From assembly GCA_041538185.1 (NCBI GenBank), contig JBGORM010000004.1:62001-126000 (forward strand): DNA of 64,000 nucleotides. The letters are read 5' to 3'. Every line of letters starts with the position of its first letter. Position 1 is the first letter of the stretch. A model generated the notes under the pieces. It ran no database searches, was not told where the DNA came from, and saw nothing but the letters and a program-made list of their open reading frames with translations. Of this stretch, positions 18,186-26,508 are shown one piece after another. The position numbers were made by a program, and so were the translations under genes. Origin of the DNA: Melioribacteraceae bacterium 4301-Me. GTDB taxonomy: Bacteria > Bacteroidota > Ignavibacteria > Ignavibacteriales > Melioribacteraceae.

Positions 18186-19006
18186 GTCAACTTAGACAAA
18201 TGATTTCCGAAACCTTATCTGTTATTAAAGAAAAAACAAAAAAGGAATATCCAATTGGAATTATATTGGGTACTGGGTTAGGGGGATTAGTAAAAGAAAT
18301 TGAAATTGAGCTTGAGATTGACTATCAAGATCTTCCCCACTTTCCGCTTTCCACCGTAGAATCTCATAAGGGCAAGCTAATATTTGGTAAGATTGAGGGC
18401 AAAGACATAGTTGCTATGCAGGGTCGGTTTCATTATTATGAAGGTTATTCAATGAAACAAATTACATATCCAGTACGCGTCATGAAAACTTTAGGCGTAA
18501 ATACACTTTTAGTTTCTAATGCTTGTGGCGGTATGAACCCTTTGTTTAAAAAAGGCGATATTATGTTGATTACAGATCATATAAATTTATTAGGAGACAA
18601 TCCACTAATTGGCAAAAATGAGGATGAGTTTGGTCCTAGATTCCCTGACATGAGTGAACCTTATTCTATGGAACTGATTGAATTAGCTGAACAAGTAGCT
18701 TTAGAGAATCGCATTAAAGTTCAAAAGGGTGTGTACATTGCTGTGCCAGGTCCTAACCTTGAAACAAAAGCTGAATATAGATTTCTAAGAGCTACTGGTG
18801 CTGATGTGGTAGGTATGTCAACTGTTCCTGAAAATATAGTGGCAAACCACATGGGAATGAAGGTGCTTGGAATAAGTATAATTACTGATGAATGTTTTCC
18901 TGATTCTCTTAAGCCTGTAAAAGTTGAAGAGATAATTGATACTGCAATGAAAGCTGAGCCAAAAATGACCTTAATTATGAAGGAAGTTATTAGAAGATTA
19001 AAATGA
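18182..19006 (+). CDS. punA: Purine nucleoside phosphorylase, trimeric (PNP/MTAP family)
   Basis: 274 aa; phosphorolysis of purine nucleosides (inosine/guanosine type) in purine salvage. Motifs of the trimeric family are IGIILGTGLGGL (phosphate loop), HFPLSTVESHKGKLIFG, MQGRFHYYEGY, VSNACGGMNPLFKKGDIMLITDHIN, the GPNLETKAEYRFLRATGADVVGMSTVPE substrate block and GISIITDECFP. The Glu/Asn base-binding positions look conserved. ATGA overlap with divIVA shows translational coupling. Its presence inside a division-type operon is unusual; in Firmicutes the slot holds sepF/ylmG/ylmH genes upstream of divIVA. Confidence 0.94.
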   Translation: MSQLRQMISETLSVIKEKTKKEYPIGIILGTGLGGLVKEIEIELEIDYQDLPHFPLSTVESHKGKLIFGKIEGKDIVAMQGRFHYYEGYSMKQITYPVRVMKTLGVNTLLVSNACGGMNPLFKKGDIMLITDHINLLGDNPLIGKNEDEFGPRFPDMSEPYSMELIELAEQVALENRIKVQKGVYIAVPGPNLETKAEYRFLRATGADVVGMSTVPENIVANHMGMKVLGISIITDECFPDSLKPVKVEEIIDTAMKAEPKMTLIMKEVIRRLK

Positions 19007-19617
19007 AAAGAAAAAATATATATTACTTAACGCCTGCTCTACTTGCAATAATAGTTTTCGCATCTAATTTTTTAAGCACTGATCTGTTTAAAGCAGGTTA
19101 CCAGAATTTTTCCGTGTGGTTTGTACTTTCAATTTTTTCGTTTGCATGTGGCTGGCTAATTAACAAAACTCTCGGTTATGTACACGGCGGTAAAGTTGTC
19201 TTCGCAGTTATAGTAGCAAGCGCATTCATAAGTGTATTATTAATCTCTTTTTTTAATGAGTACTTTGGAGTAAATAATTTAATTGTTGAAAACATGATTT
19301 TATATATACTCAGAAATATTACCTTAGGTGCTATGGCGTTTTTTGGGATGGCAATTTGTGAAGTTATTCATTATAGACATGGTTTTGCTAATGCACAAAA
19401 TAAAAACGAAGAATATGAAAAAACCATTGAGCTGGCTCAAAAAGAGGCAAAAATAATTTTGGAAGACGCAAAATTAAAAGCTGAAAAAATCCTTTACGAA
19501 GCACAAAAAAATCTGCAATCCATTATCGATGCTAAAAATGAAATGGAGAGTAGAATAAAAGAATTAATTGCCGCAGAAAAAGACTTAATTAATAAATACG
19601 AAAAAGAAGAAGAATAA
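19003..19617 (+). CDS. Membrane protein with C-terminal coiled coil, unknown function
   Basis: 204 residues; I do not recognise a named family. Four hydrophobic segments (about residues 7-27, 35-55, 64-84 and 95-120) are followed by a cytoplasmic charged coiled coil (about 130-204, ELAQKEAKIILEDAKLKAEK...). The coiled coil is similar in composition to those of DivIVA and F-type ATPase b subunits. It overlaps the punA stop by 4 bases (ATGA) and ends 16 bases before ileS. Its position and architecture suggest a membrane partner for the DivIVA-like protein in the same operon (inference only). Confidence 0.7.
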   Translation: MKRKNIYYLTPALLAIIVFASNFLSTDLFKAGYQNFSVWFVLSIFSFACGWLINKTLGYVHGGKVVFAVIVASAFISVLLISFFNEYFGVNNLIVENMILYILRNITLGAMAFFGMAICEVIHYRHGFANAQNKNEEYEKTIELAQKEAKIILEDAKLKAEKILYEAQKNLQSIIDAKNEMESRIKELIAAEKDLINKYEKEEE

Positions 19618-19633
19618 TAATCAAGTGTGCAAT

Positions 19634-22600
19634 ATGTTTAAGCAATTCCCAGAAAAAATTAATTATACCGAAATTGAAAAAAGCATACTTCAGTTCTGGA
19701 AAGAAAATAAGATTTTTGAAAAAAGTGTATCTTCCAGACCAATGACCAAACCATTTACTTTTTATGAAGGACCACCTACAGTAAATGGTAAGCCTGGTAT
19801 TCACCATGTAATAGCAAGAGCACTTAAGGACCTTGTATGTCGTTATAAAACTTTAAAAGGCTTTCATGTAAACAGAAAAGCAGGTTGGGATACGCACGGA
19901 CTTCCAATTGAAATTGCTTTGGAAAAAGAGCTTAATTTTACTCAAAAATCTGACATAGAGAAATTTGGTGTGGCTGAATTTAATAAAAAGGCTAAAGAGC
20001 TTGTATACCATCATATCAATATGACTGAAGGATGGCGTACCCTAACTGAGAGAATGGGTTATTGGATTAACTTAGACGACCCTTATATAACTTGTACAAA
20101 CGAATATATTGAATCTGTTTGGTGGGCTTTGTCGGAATACTTTAAAAAAGGTATAATATACAAAGGATTTAAAATAGTGCCACAGTGTCCGCACTGCGAA
20201 ACCCCACTTTCCTCTCATGAACTAGCCCTGGGTTATGATGAAGTCAAAGACCCCAACGTTTACGTAAAATTCAAGCTGAAAGATGAAGATGCTTCAGTTT
20301 TAGTTTGGACTACCACACCTTGGACGCTGATTTCTAATGTTGCTCTTGCAGTCAATCCAGAAGTTGATTATGTAGAAATAAGCACTAAAGAACACGGTAA
20401 CCTTTATCTTGCCAAAGCAAGACTTGAAGTTATTAGAGAAGAATATAAAATAATTAAGGAATTGAAAGGCATAGAACTTCTGAATCGTCAATATGAACCA
20501 TTGTTTAACTACATCCCTGTTAATAAAAAAGCGTGGTACATAATACCAGGATCTTTTGTAAGCGTGGAAGATGGCTCTGGGGTTGTTCACATTGCTCCAG
20601 CTTTCGGAGCCGATGATTACGAAGTAGGCAAAAAATTTGATTTACCATTTATACAGCCAGTAACTAAAAATGGTAGGTTTGTAGATGAAGTAACTGACTT
20701 TGCCGGCAGATATGTTAAAACTATTCGATTTGAAACTCATGTAGAAGAAGGAGCCGATCCAGACATAATTTACAACCTTAAACAACGTAATTTGATTTAC
20801 AGAGCTACTAACGATTATGTTCACTCATATCCTCATTGTTGGCGCTGCGATAACCCACTAATTTATTACGCAAGAGATAGCTGGTATATTCGTACAACTG
20901 ATTACGCAAAAAGAATGATTGAACTGAACAAAACAATTAACTGGAATCCTCCAGAAGTTGGCTCGGGAAGATTTGGCAATTGGCTGGAGGAAAATAAAGA
21001 CTGGTCACTTTCGCGCGATAGATACTGGGGAACTCCGCTCCCTCTTTGGTTGAACGATGAAGGCGATATCTTTGCTGTAGGCTCAATTGCTGAATTGAAA
21101 GAAGGTTTTATTGAAGAAAATGGAAAGAGAATTTATGTGAAAGATTTACCAGAGGATCAAATTGACCTTCATAAACCGTTTGTTGATAAAGTCTTGTTCG
21201 AAAAAAATGGAAAAATTTATAGAAGAACCCCAGAATTAATTGATGTTTGGTTCGATAGCGGTGCAATGCCTTTTGCACAATTCCATTATCCGTTCGAAAA
21301 TAAAGAAAAATTTAAGCAAAACTTTCCTGCTGATTTTATATGCGAAGGAATTGATCAAACGAGAGGTTGGTTCTATACTTTACACGCTATCAGTACAATG
21401 CTTTTTGACAGCGTTGCCTATAAAAATCTTATTGTAAATGAACTTATTCTTGATAAGAACGGCTTTAAAATGTCGAAATCAAGAGGTAATACTGTAGACC
21501 CGTTTATTCTTATTGATAAATATGGAGCGGATTCAACAAGGTGGTACCTTGTTACTTCTAGTCCGCCTTGGAAACCAACATTGTTTGATGAAGAAGGAAT
21601 TGTTGAAGTTCAGCGAAAATTCTTTGGCACTTTAGTGAATACTTATTCATTCTTTGCACTTTATGCTAACATTGATAAGTTTGATTTTAAGGAAGAAAAA
21701 ATCCCATATGAAGAACGACCTGAAATTGATAGATGGATAATTTCTAAACTTAGCTCGTTAGTAAAAGAATATGAAACATTAATGGATAACTACGATGTTA
21801 CACGAGCTGCCAGATTAGTTTCTTCTTTTACAATTGATCAATTGTCAAATTGGTATGTTAGGAGAAGTAGAAGAAGATTTTGGAAATCAGAAATTAATAA
21901 AAATAAATTATCAGCTTATCAGACTTTATACGAGTGCTTGTTAACTGTAGTGAAATTAACCTCACCATTTGCACCTTTTATTTCGGAAGAATTATATCGA
22001 AATTTAAATTTAGTTACAAAAAAAGAGCCTTTCGAATCTGTACACCTTTGCGAATTTCCACAGCCAGTTTATTTCGATAACGAATTAGAAGAAAAAATGG
22101 ATGTAGCGCAACGCGTTGTTTATATTACTCGTGCCATGAGAGCTAAGTCAAATTTAAAAGTCAGACAACCATTAAAGAAAATGATTGTAGCAGTAACAAG
22201 TAATAAAAGAGATGCCGTAGAAAAAATGAAAGATGTTATACTTGAAGAAGTAAATATTAAAGAACTTGTGGTATTAGACGATGATTCTTCCATAGTTAAT
22301 AAATCGGCTAAGCCTAACTTTAAGGTTATAGGACCAAAATACGGCAAACTTGTTAAGCCACTCACTAATATAATCAAGAACTTTGGAAAGGAGGAAATTT
22401 CTCTTTTGGAAAAGCAAGGTAAATTGGATGTAACTGTTGAAGGAACAAACATTACTCTAACCAAAGAAGAGATTGAAATTGTAAGTCATGAAATTGAAGG
22501 ATGGATGGTAGATTCGGAAGAAGGAGTTACTGTAGCTCTTGATACTGAACTAAATGAAAGCTTAATTGCAGAAGGTTATGCAAGAGAATTTGTTAACCGA

Positions 22601-22828
22601 ATTCAAAACATGAGAAAAGATTACGGACTTGATGTAGTGGATAGAATAAATATATTTGTTGAAAGTAATGAACAAATGAAATCTTTTATTAATCAGTTCA
22701 AAAACTATATTGCAAATGAAACATTAGCCGATTCCATTAATTTCAAACTGAATCAAAATGGTTATCAGCAAGAATGGGAAATAGGTGAACATAAATGCAA
22801 TATCGTTATTGAGAAATCAAAAAAATAG
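19634..22828 (+). CDS. ileS: Isoleucyl-tRNA synthetase, type 2, with rearranged GIHH signature
   Basis: Charges tRNA-Ile with isoleucine. The 1064-residue class Ia enzyme has the catalytic core, a CP1 editing domain (VWTTTPWTLISNVALAVNP, GSGVVHIAPAFGADDYEVG), KMSKS (FKMSKSRGNT) and an anticodon-binding domain (NWYVRRSRRRFW). It lacks the C-terminal zinc finger of E. coli-type IleRS and so belongs to the eukaryote-like type 2 clade. The usual HIGH (H-x-G-H) motif reads GIHH (residues 55-58, bases 19796-19807). This G-x-H-H swap has been associated with very high mupirocin resistance in type 2 enzymes. ATG 19634 is preferred to the GTG at 19625, which has no better ribosome site. Confidence 0.96.
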   Translation: MFKQFPEKINYTEIEKSILQFWKENKIFEKSVSSRPMTKPFTFYEGPPTVNGKPGIHHVIARALKDLVCRYKTLKGFHVNRKAGWDTHGLPIEIALEKELNFTQKSDIEKFGVAEFNKKAKELVYHHINMTEGWRTLTERMGYWINLDDPYITCTNEYIESVWWALSEYFKKGIIYKGFKIVPQCPHCETPLSSHELALGYDEVKDPNVYVKFKLKDEDASVLVWTTTPWTLISNVALAVNPEVDYVEISTKEHGNLYLAKARLEVIREEYKIIKELKGIELLNRQYEPLFNYIPVNKKAWYIIPGSFVSVEDGSGVVHIAPAFGADDYEVGKKFDLPFIQPVTKNGRFVDEVTDFAGRYVKTIRFETHVEEGADPDIIYNLKQRNLIYRATNDYVHSYPHCWRCDNPLIYYARDSWYIRTTDYAKRMIELNKTINWNPPEVGSGRFGNWLEENKDWSLSRDRYWGTPLPLWLNDEGDIFAVGSIAELKEGFIEENGKRIYVKDLPEDQIDLHKPFVDKVLFEKNGKIYRRTPELIDVWFDSGAMPFAQFHYPFENKEKFKQNFPADFICEGIDQTRGWFYTLHAISTMLFDSVAYKNLIVNELILDKNGFKMSKSRGNTVDPFILIDKYGADSTRWYLVTSSPPWKPTLFDEEGIVEVQRKFFGTLVNTYSFFALYANIDKFDFKEEKIPYEERPEIDRWIISKLSSLVKEYETLMDNYDVTRAARLVSSFTIDQLSNWYVRRSRRRFWKSEINKNKLSAYQTLYECLLTVVKLTSPFAPFISEELYRNLNLVTKKEPFESVHLCEFPQPVYFDNELEEKMDVAQRVVYITRAMRAKSNLKVRQPLKKMIVAVTSNKRDAVEKMKDVILEEVNIKELVVLDDDSSIVNKSAKPNFKVIGPKYGKLVKPLTNIIKNFGKEEISLLEKQGKLDVTVEGTNITLTKEEIEIVSHEIEGWMVDSEEGVTVALDTELNESLIAEGYAREFVNRIQNMRKDYGLDVVDRINIFVESNEQMKSFINQFKNYIANETLADSINFKLNQNGYQQEWEIGEHKCNIVIEKSKK

Positions 22829-22851
22829 AAATTCTAAAGAAAGAGGTTACT

Positions 22852-23442
22852 ATGGCTAAGAAACCAGTAAAAAAAACAACGAAAAAAAATACAAAGACTG
22901 TTAGTAAGAAGAAAACAGCTACAGCTAGTAAAACTAAAAAGTCTACTGCAAAAACTAATAAGTTATCGGCTCAAAAAGTCAGTAAAAATAACCAGCCTGT
23001 GGAAGTAATATCGCCCACCAAAAAAATAAGAAAAATTCATGGTTATGGTAAAAAGGAACTTGAAGAGTTTAAAAAAATAATTTTAGAAAAAAGAGAAGAA
23101 ATTATAGAACAGCTTCAAGTCCTTAAAGAGCAAATGATGGACCCAACAACAGGCGAATATATAAATGAAAATTCTCCTTATTCATTACATATGGCAGAGC
23201 AGGGCACCGATGCAATGGAACGAGAAAAACTTTATTTGTGGGCACAACGAGAAAATAAATTCTTGGGCTATTTAGATGATGCACTTCAAAGAATAGAAAA
23301 TGGAACTTACGGCATATGCATTGAGTGTATTGACGAGCCGCAAAATCTTTGTCCAACTTGCCCACTTATTCCAAAAGAAAGATTAATTGCAGTTCCACAT
23401 ACACAGCATTGCTTGCAAGTCAAACAGAAGATGCAAAAATAA
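22852..23442 (+). CDS. DksA/TraR-family zinc-finger protein with lysine-rich N-terminal tail
   Basis: 196 residues. The first 60 are Lys/Thr/Ala-rich (PVKKTTKKNTKTVSKK...), like a histone H1 tail, and may bind nucleic acid. A DksA-like helical hairpin follows (about 65-150). The zinc region is atypical: CIEC (156-159), an inserted CPTC (167-170), then PKERLIAVPHTQHC with one final Cys (187), instead of two CxxC pairs 17 apart. The family binds RNA polymerase or is recruited to other targets. It lies between ileS and lspA, exactly where Bacillus has the DksA-like ylyA. Confidence 0.85.
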   Translation: MAKKPVKKTTKKNTKTVSKKKTATASKTKKSTAKTNKLSAQKVSKNNQPVEVISPTKKIRKIHGYGKKELEEFKKIILEKREEIIEQLQVLKEQMMDPTTGEYINENSPYSLHMAEQGTDAMEREKLYLWAQRENKFLGYLDDALQRIENGTYGICIECIDEPQNLCPTCPLIPKERLIAVPHTQHCLQVKQKMQK

Positions 23443-23465
23443 AGTTAAACCAGTTGAGGTTTTAA

Positions 23466-24149
23466 GTGGGAGTTTTATTTGTTTCTCTAATTATAGTTGT
23501 AGTAGACCAAGTTACTAAGTTTTTAGTAAAGGGTGGTACTATTCCATTATTAAATATAAAAGTAGCCGGCATGAATTACGGTGAGAGCATTAATGTAATT
23601 GGTAACTTTTTTAAGATCACTTATGTAGAGAATCCCGGTATGGCATTTGGAATAGATGTGGGTAATACTTCTAAATTATTTTTGTCACTTTTTTCTTTAG
23701 CAGCTAGTATCGGTATTTTATTTTATTTATATAAGGTGCGAGATCAAAAATTAAGCTTAAGAATTTCTTTGGCTTTTATTTTTGGTGGTGCTGTTGGAAA
23801 TCTTATAGATAGAGTTTTCTATGGAGTTTTATATGGATATGCTCCAGTTTTTTATGGAAAAGTAGTCGATTTTTTTAATGTCGATTTTTTTGACTTTACT
23901 CTTTTTGGCCATACTTACGAACGATGGCCAATTTTTAACATTGCTGATGCTTCGGTAACAATTGGAGTTGTTCTGCTGATTATTTTTTATAAAAACTATT
24001 CAGTTCAAAAAGAGGCAACTGCTGAAACTCAAATAACACCTAAGAATGTCTCTCTTAACTCAGAAATTAAAGATACTATGCAAGCTACAGACGATACTAA
24101 TTTAGTAACGCCAACAGTATCTACAGATAATGTCAAAGATAATAACTGA
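23466..24149 (+). CDS. lspA: Lipoprotein signal peptidase (signal peptidase II)
   Basis: Inner-membrane aspartyl protease that removes the signal peptide of prolipoproteins. Features: VVVDQVTKFLVK near the start, VENPGMAFGI, the catalytic Asp in GNLIDRVFYG and the second in FNIADASVTIGV, and four hydrophobic spans. At 227 aa it is longer than the usual ~160 aa owing to an inserted loop and a Thr/Gln-rich tail of about 50 residues after the last membrane span. GTG start at 23466 with GAGG about 8 bases upstream. It overlaps rluD by 20 bases. Its substrates include several lipobox proteins encoded in this window. Confidence 0.95.
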   Translation: MGVLFVSLIIVVVDQVTKFLVKGGTIPLLNIKVAGMNYGESINVIGNFFKITYVENPGMAFGIDVGNTSKLFLSLFSLAASIGILFYLYKVRDQKLSLRISLAFIFGGAVGNLIDRVFYGVLYGYAPVFYGKVVDFFNVDFFDFTLFGHTYERWPIFNIADASVTIGVVLLIIFYKNYSVQKEATAETQITPKNVSLNSEIKDTMQATDDTNLVTPTVSTDNVKDNN

Positions 24150-25116
24150 AAGGAAGTTTGTTTTTGAAATACCTTCCGGCAAGAAAAAAGAGCGAATAGA
24201 TACATATCTTGCAAATTCGGTTGAAAATGCTACACGCTCAAGAATACAAAAATTAATTAAAAATAACCTTGTTACTGTTAATGGTAAGGTAGTCAAAGCA
24301 AATTATTTAATTTCCCCAGGTGAGATTATTGAACTTTCTATTCCACTTACTCCACGACCTGAAGATGCTGAGCCTGAAGATATACCTCTGGATATAGTTT
24401 TTGAGGATGAATATTTGATTGTAGTCAATAAGCCTGCTGGAATGGTTGCCCACCCTGCACTGGGCAACTTTAGCGGTACACTTGTTAATGCTCTTTTGCA
24501 TCATACAAAAAAATTAAGCAAGTTAAACGAACCAAGCAGACCTGGAATAGTTCATAGAATTGATAAAGATACAAGCGGGCTGCTGCTTGTTGCAAAGGAT
24601 GAATGGACGCATGCGCAATTAGCAAGGCAGTTTTATAATCACACTGTGGAAAGAGAATATTGGGCTGTTTGCTGGGGAAAGTTTAAAGAGAAAAAAGGTG
24701 AAGTTATCGCTAATATTACAAGAAGCAATAAAGACAGAAAAATATTTACCGTTCATAAATCGGAAGGTAAACATGCACATACTTTATACGAAGTTATAAG
24801 AGAATTTGAATTTGCATCTTTAGTTAAATTAAAATTAAAAACAGGTAGAACCCATCAAATACGTGTACACATGTCACATATTAATCATCCAATATTTGGC
24901 GATCCAATTTATGGTGGTAGAAAAATTGTCTACGGCTCATCGTTGCCAAAAATTAAGAGCAGAGTTGATAATTTGTTACAGATAATGCAGAGACAGGCAT
25001 TACATGCAAAAACTTTGGGATTTGTTCATCCTCACACCAAAGAAAAGGTTTTTTTTGACTCTGAACTTCCAGAAGATTTTAAAATGCTGCTTGTGAAATT
25101 GGACCCGAATAGTTAG
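24130..25116 (+). CDS. rluD: Large-subunit pseudouridine synthase, RluD-type
   Basis: Converts uridines to pseudouridine in 23S rRNA. An S4 RNA-binding domain (about residues 18-75, RIDTYLANSVENATRSRIQKLIKNNLVTVNGK) precedes the RluA-family catalytic domain with the Asp motif GIVHRIDKDTSGLLLVAKD. It continues with TGRTHQIRVHMSHINHPIFGDPIYGG and ends with ALHAKTLGFVHPHTKE. Length 328 aa is normal. The start lies inside lspA, consistent with coupled translation. It is last in the operon. Family members differ in target uridine (RluD versus RluC), so the exact site is inferred. Confidence 0.93.
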   Translation: MSKIITERKFVFEIPSGKKKERIDTYLANSVENATRSRIQKLIKNNLVTVNGKVVKANYLISPGEIIELSIPLTPRPEDAEPEDIPLDIVFEDEYLIVVNKPAGMVAHPALGNFSGTLVNALLHHTKKLSKLNEPSRPGIVHRIDKDTSGLLLVAKDEWTHAQLARQFYNHTVEREYWAVCWGKFKEKKGEVIANITRSNKDRKIFTVHKSEGKHAHTLYEVIREFEFASLVKLKLKTGRTHQIRVHMSHINHPIFGDPIYGGRKIVYGSSLPKIKSRVDNLLQIMQRQALHAKTLGFVHPHTKEKVFFDSELPEDFKMLLVKLDPNS

Positions 25117-25179
25117 GATAGGGCAGAAGAGGCTTATTTTATTTGGTAGAAATAATCTCAGTGAATTTTTTGTTATTTT

Positions 25180-25264
25180 GTAGGTCGGAACAGCGTTCCG
25201 ACCTACATTGTAAGTTGATTTGCCGAACCGATTGATGCTTAGTCGGAACAGCGTTTCGACCTAC
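25180..25264. repeat. Two tandem palindromic repeats between rluD and hydF
   Basis: Copy 1 (25180-25206) is a perfect 12-bp inverted repeat, GTAGGTCGGAAC / GTTCCGACCTAC, around AGC. Copy 2 (25242-25264) repeats GTCGGAACAGCGTTTCGACCTAC with one change and a shortened left arm. The second copy supplies the stop codon of hydF (25261-25263). The hairpin lies between convergent genes and could end transcription from both sides, although no T-run follows. Confidence 0.7.
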
Positions 25265-26508
25265 AATTGGTGAAAAGATGGGATCTTTTTTTGAAATAAT
25301 TCCCAAACTTGTTTTGCTTCTGGAAATGGTTCTAATGCTCTTGGCAGTGCGCCATGCATGTAGGAGATTGCAAGTCCGTAATTTACAATCGGTACATTAG
25401 CAAATTTTGCCTGCTTAATTCTTGTTAGCATTGCTTTCCTATTGAGCATACACCCTCCGCAATGAATAATTAATTTGAAATCGGAAAGATTCGATGGGAA
25501 ATAGTGTCCGTTGGAAAAGCTAATTTCAAGATTTTTTTTAGTATGAAGTCTTAACCAACGTGGAATTTTAACCTTTCCAATATCATCTTCCTGGGGGTGA
25601 TGAGAGCAAGCTTCGGCAATTAAAACTTTGTCACCGTTTTGTAATTCTTCTATTCTTTGTAAGCCTTTGATGTATTCTGTAAGGTCTCCTTTATGGCGTG
25701 CCATTAAAATAGAAAAAGTAGTTACTTTGATATCATCTGGAACATCTGCATTTACACGCATTATCGCCTGGCTATCAGTAACAACTAATTTTGGTTTTTG
25801 ATTTAGTATTGAAAGAGCACTTCTCAATTCTTTATCTTTCACTACAATAACAACAGCATCTTCATCAAGAGATTCTCTTATAGTTTGAACTTGCGGCAGA
25901 ATTAAACGTCCTTTTGGAGCTCCAAGATCAATTGGAACTACTAAGACGATAATGTCATGCTGCTTAATTAGGTCACTGATTAGCGGCGGTTCTTCTTCGT
26001 TTGGGATTAAATTAGCAATCTTTTCTTTGAATTCATAAATACCTTTGCCAGTTTTACACGAGACTAAGCTGAAGGATAATTTACGAAAGTTTAGTTCTTC
26101 AAGAAGTTTATAATTAATTCCTAATTCAGATTTGTTTATTGCAATATAAAAGGGAATTTCATATTTGTTGAGGAGTTCAATTAAATTCATTTCTTCATTT
26201 GAAAGGTGGGATTGGGAATCTAACACAACAATTGCAAAGTCAGTTTCAGAAATGATTTGCATAGTTTTGTTAACCCTTTTTTCTCCCAATTCACTTATAT
26301 CATCAATTCCTGCTGTATCAATAATAACAATAGGACCAAAGGGGAGAAGTTCCATTGCTTTTTTTACAGGGTCTGTAGTTGTGCCAGGTATATCACTTAC
26401 AATTACTAAATCTTGCCCAACAAAACAATTAACTAAAGAAGATTTTCCTACATTTCTTTTTCCTACGAAAGCAATATGTTTCCTTTCGGATAGAGGAACT
26501 TTACTCAC
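25261..26508 (-). CDS. hydF: [FeFe]-hydrogenase H-cluster maturation GTPase HydF
   Basis: Scaffold GTPase that assembles the 2Fe subcluster and delivers it to apo-[FeFe]-hydrogenase. The GTPase domain has GKRNVGKSSLVN (P-loop), PGTTTDPV, DTAG and NKSE. A dimerisation region follows, then the cluster-binding domain with ACSHHPQEDD and IIHCGGCMLNR, i.e. the family C-x-H...H-C-x-x-C ligands. 415 aa fits. Start: GTG 26508, with GGGGG 6 bases upstream, overlaps the aspA stop by 8 bases; TTG 26514 is the alternative. hydE, hydG and hydrogenase genes are not in this window. Confidence 0.95.
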   Translation of the reverse strand: MSKVPLSERKHIAFVGKRNVGKSSLVNCFVGQDLVIVSDIPGTTTDPVKKAMELLPFGPIVIIDTAGIDDISELGEKRVNKTMQIISETDFAIVVLDSQSHLSNEEMNLIELLNKYEIPFYIAINKSELGINYKLLEELNFRKLSFSLVSCKTGKGIYEFKEKIANLIPNEEEPPLISDLIKQHDIIVLVVPIDLGAPKGRLILPQVQTIRESLDEDAVVIVVKDKELRSALSILNQKPKLVVTDSQAIMRVNADVPDDIKVTTFSILMARHKGDLTEYIKGLQRIEELQNGDKVLIAEACSHHPQEDDIGKVKIPRWLRLHTKKNLEISFSNGHYFPSNLSDFKLIIHCGGCMLNRKAMLTRIKQAKFANVPIVNYGLAISYMHGALPRALEPFPEAKQVWELFQKKIPSFHQL

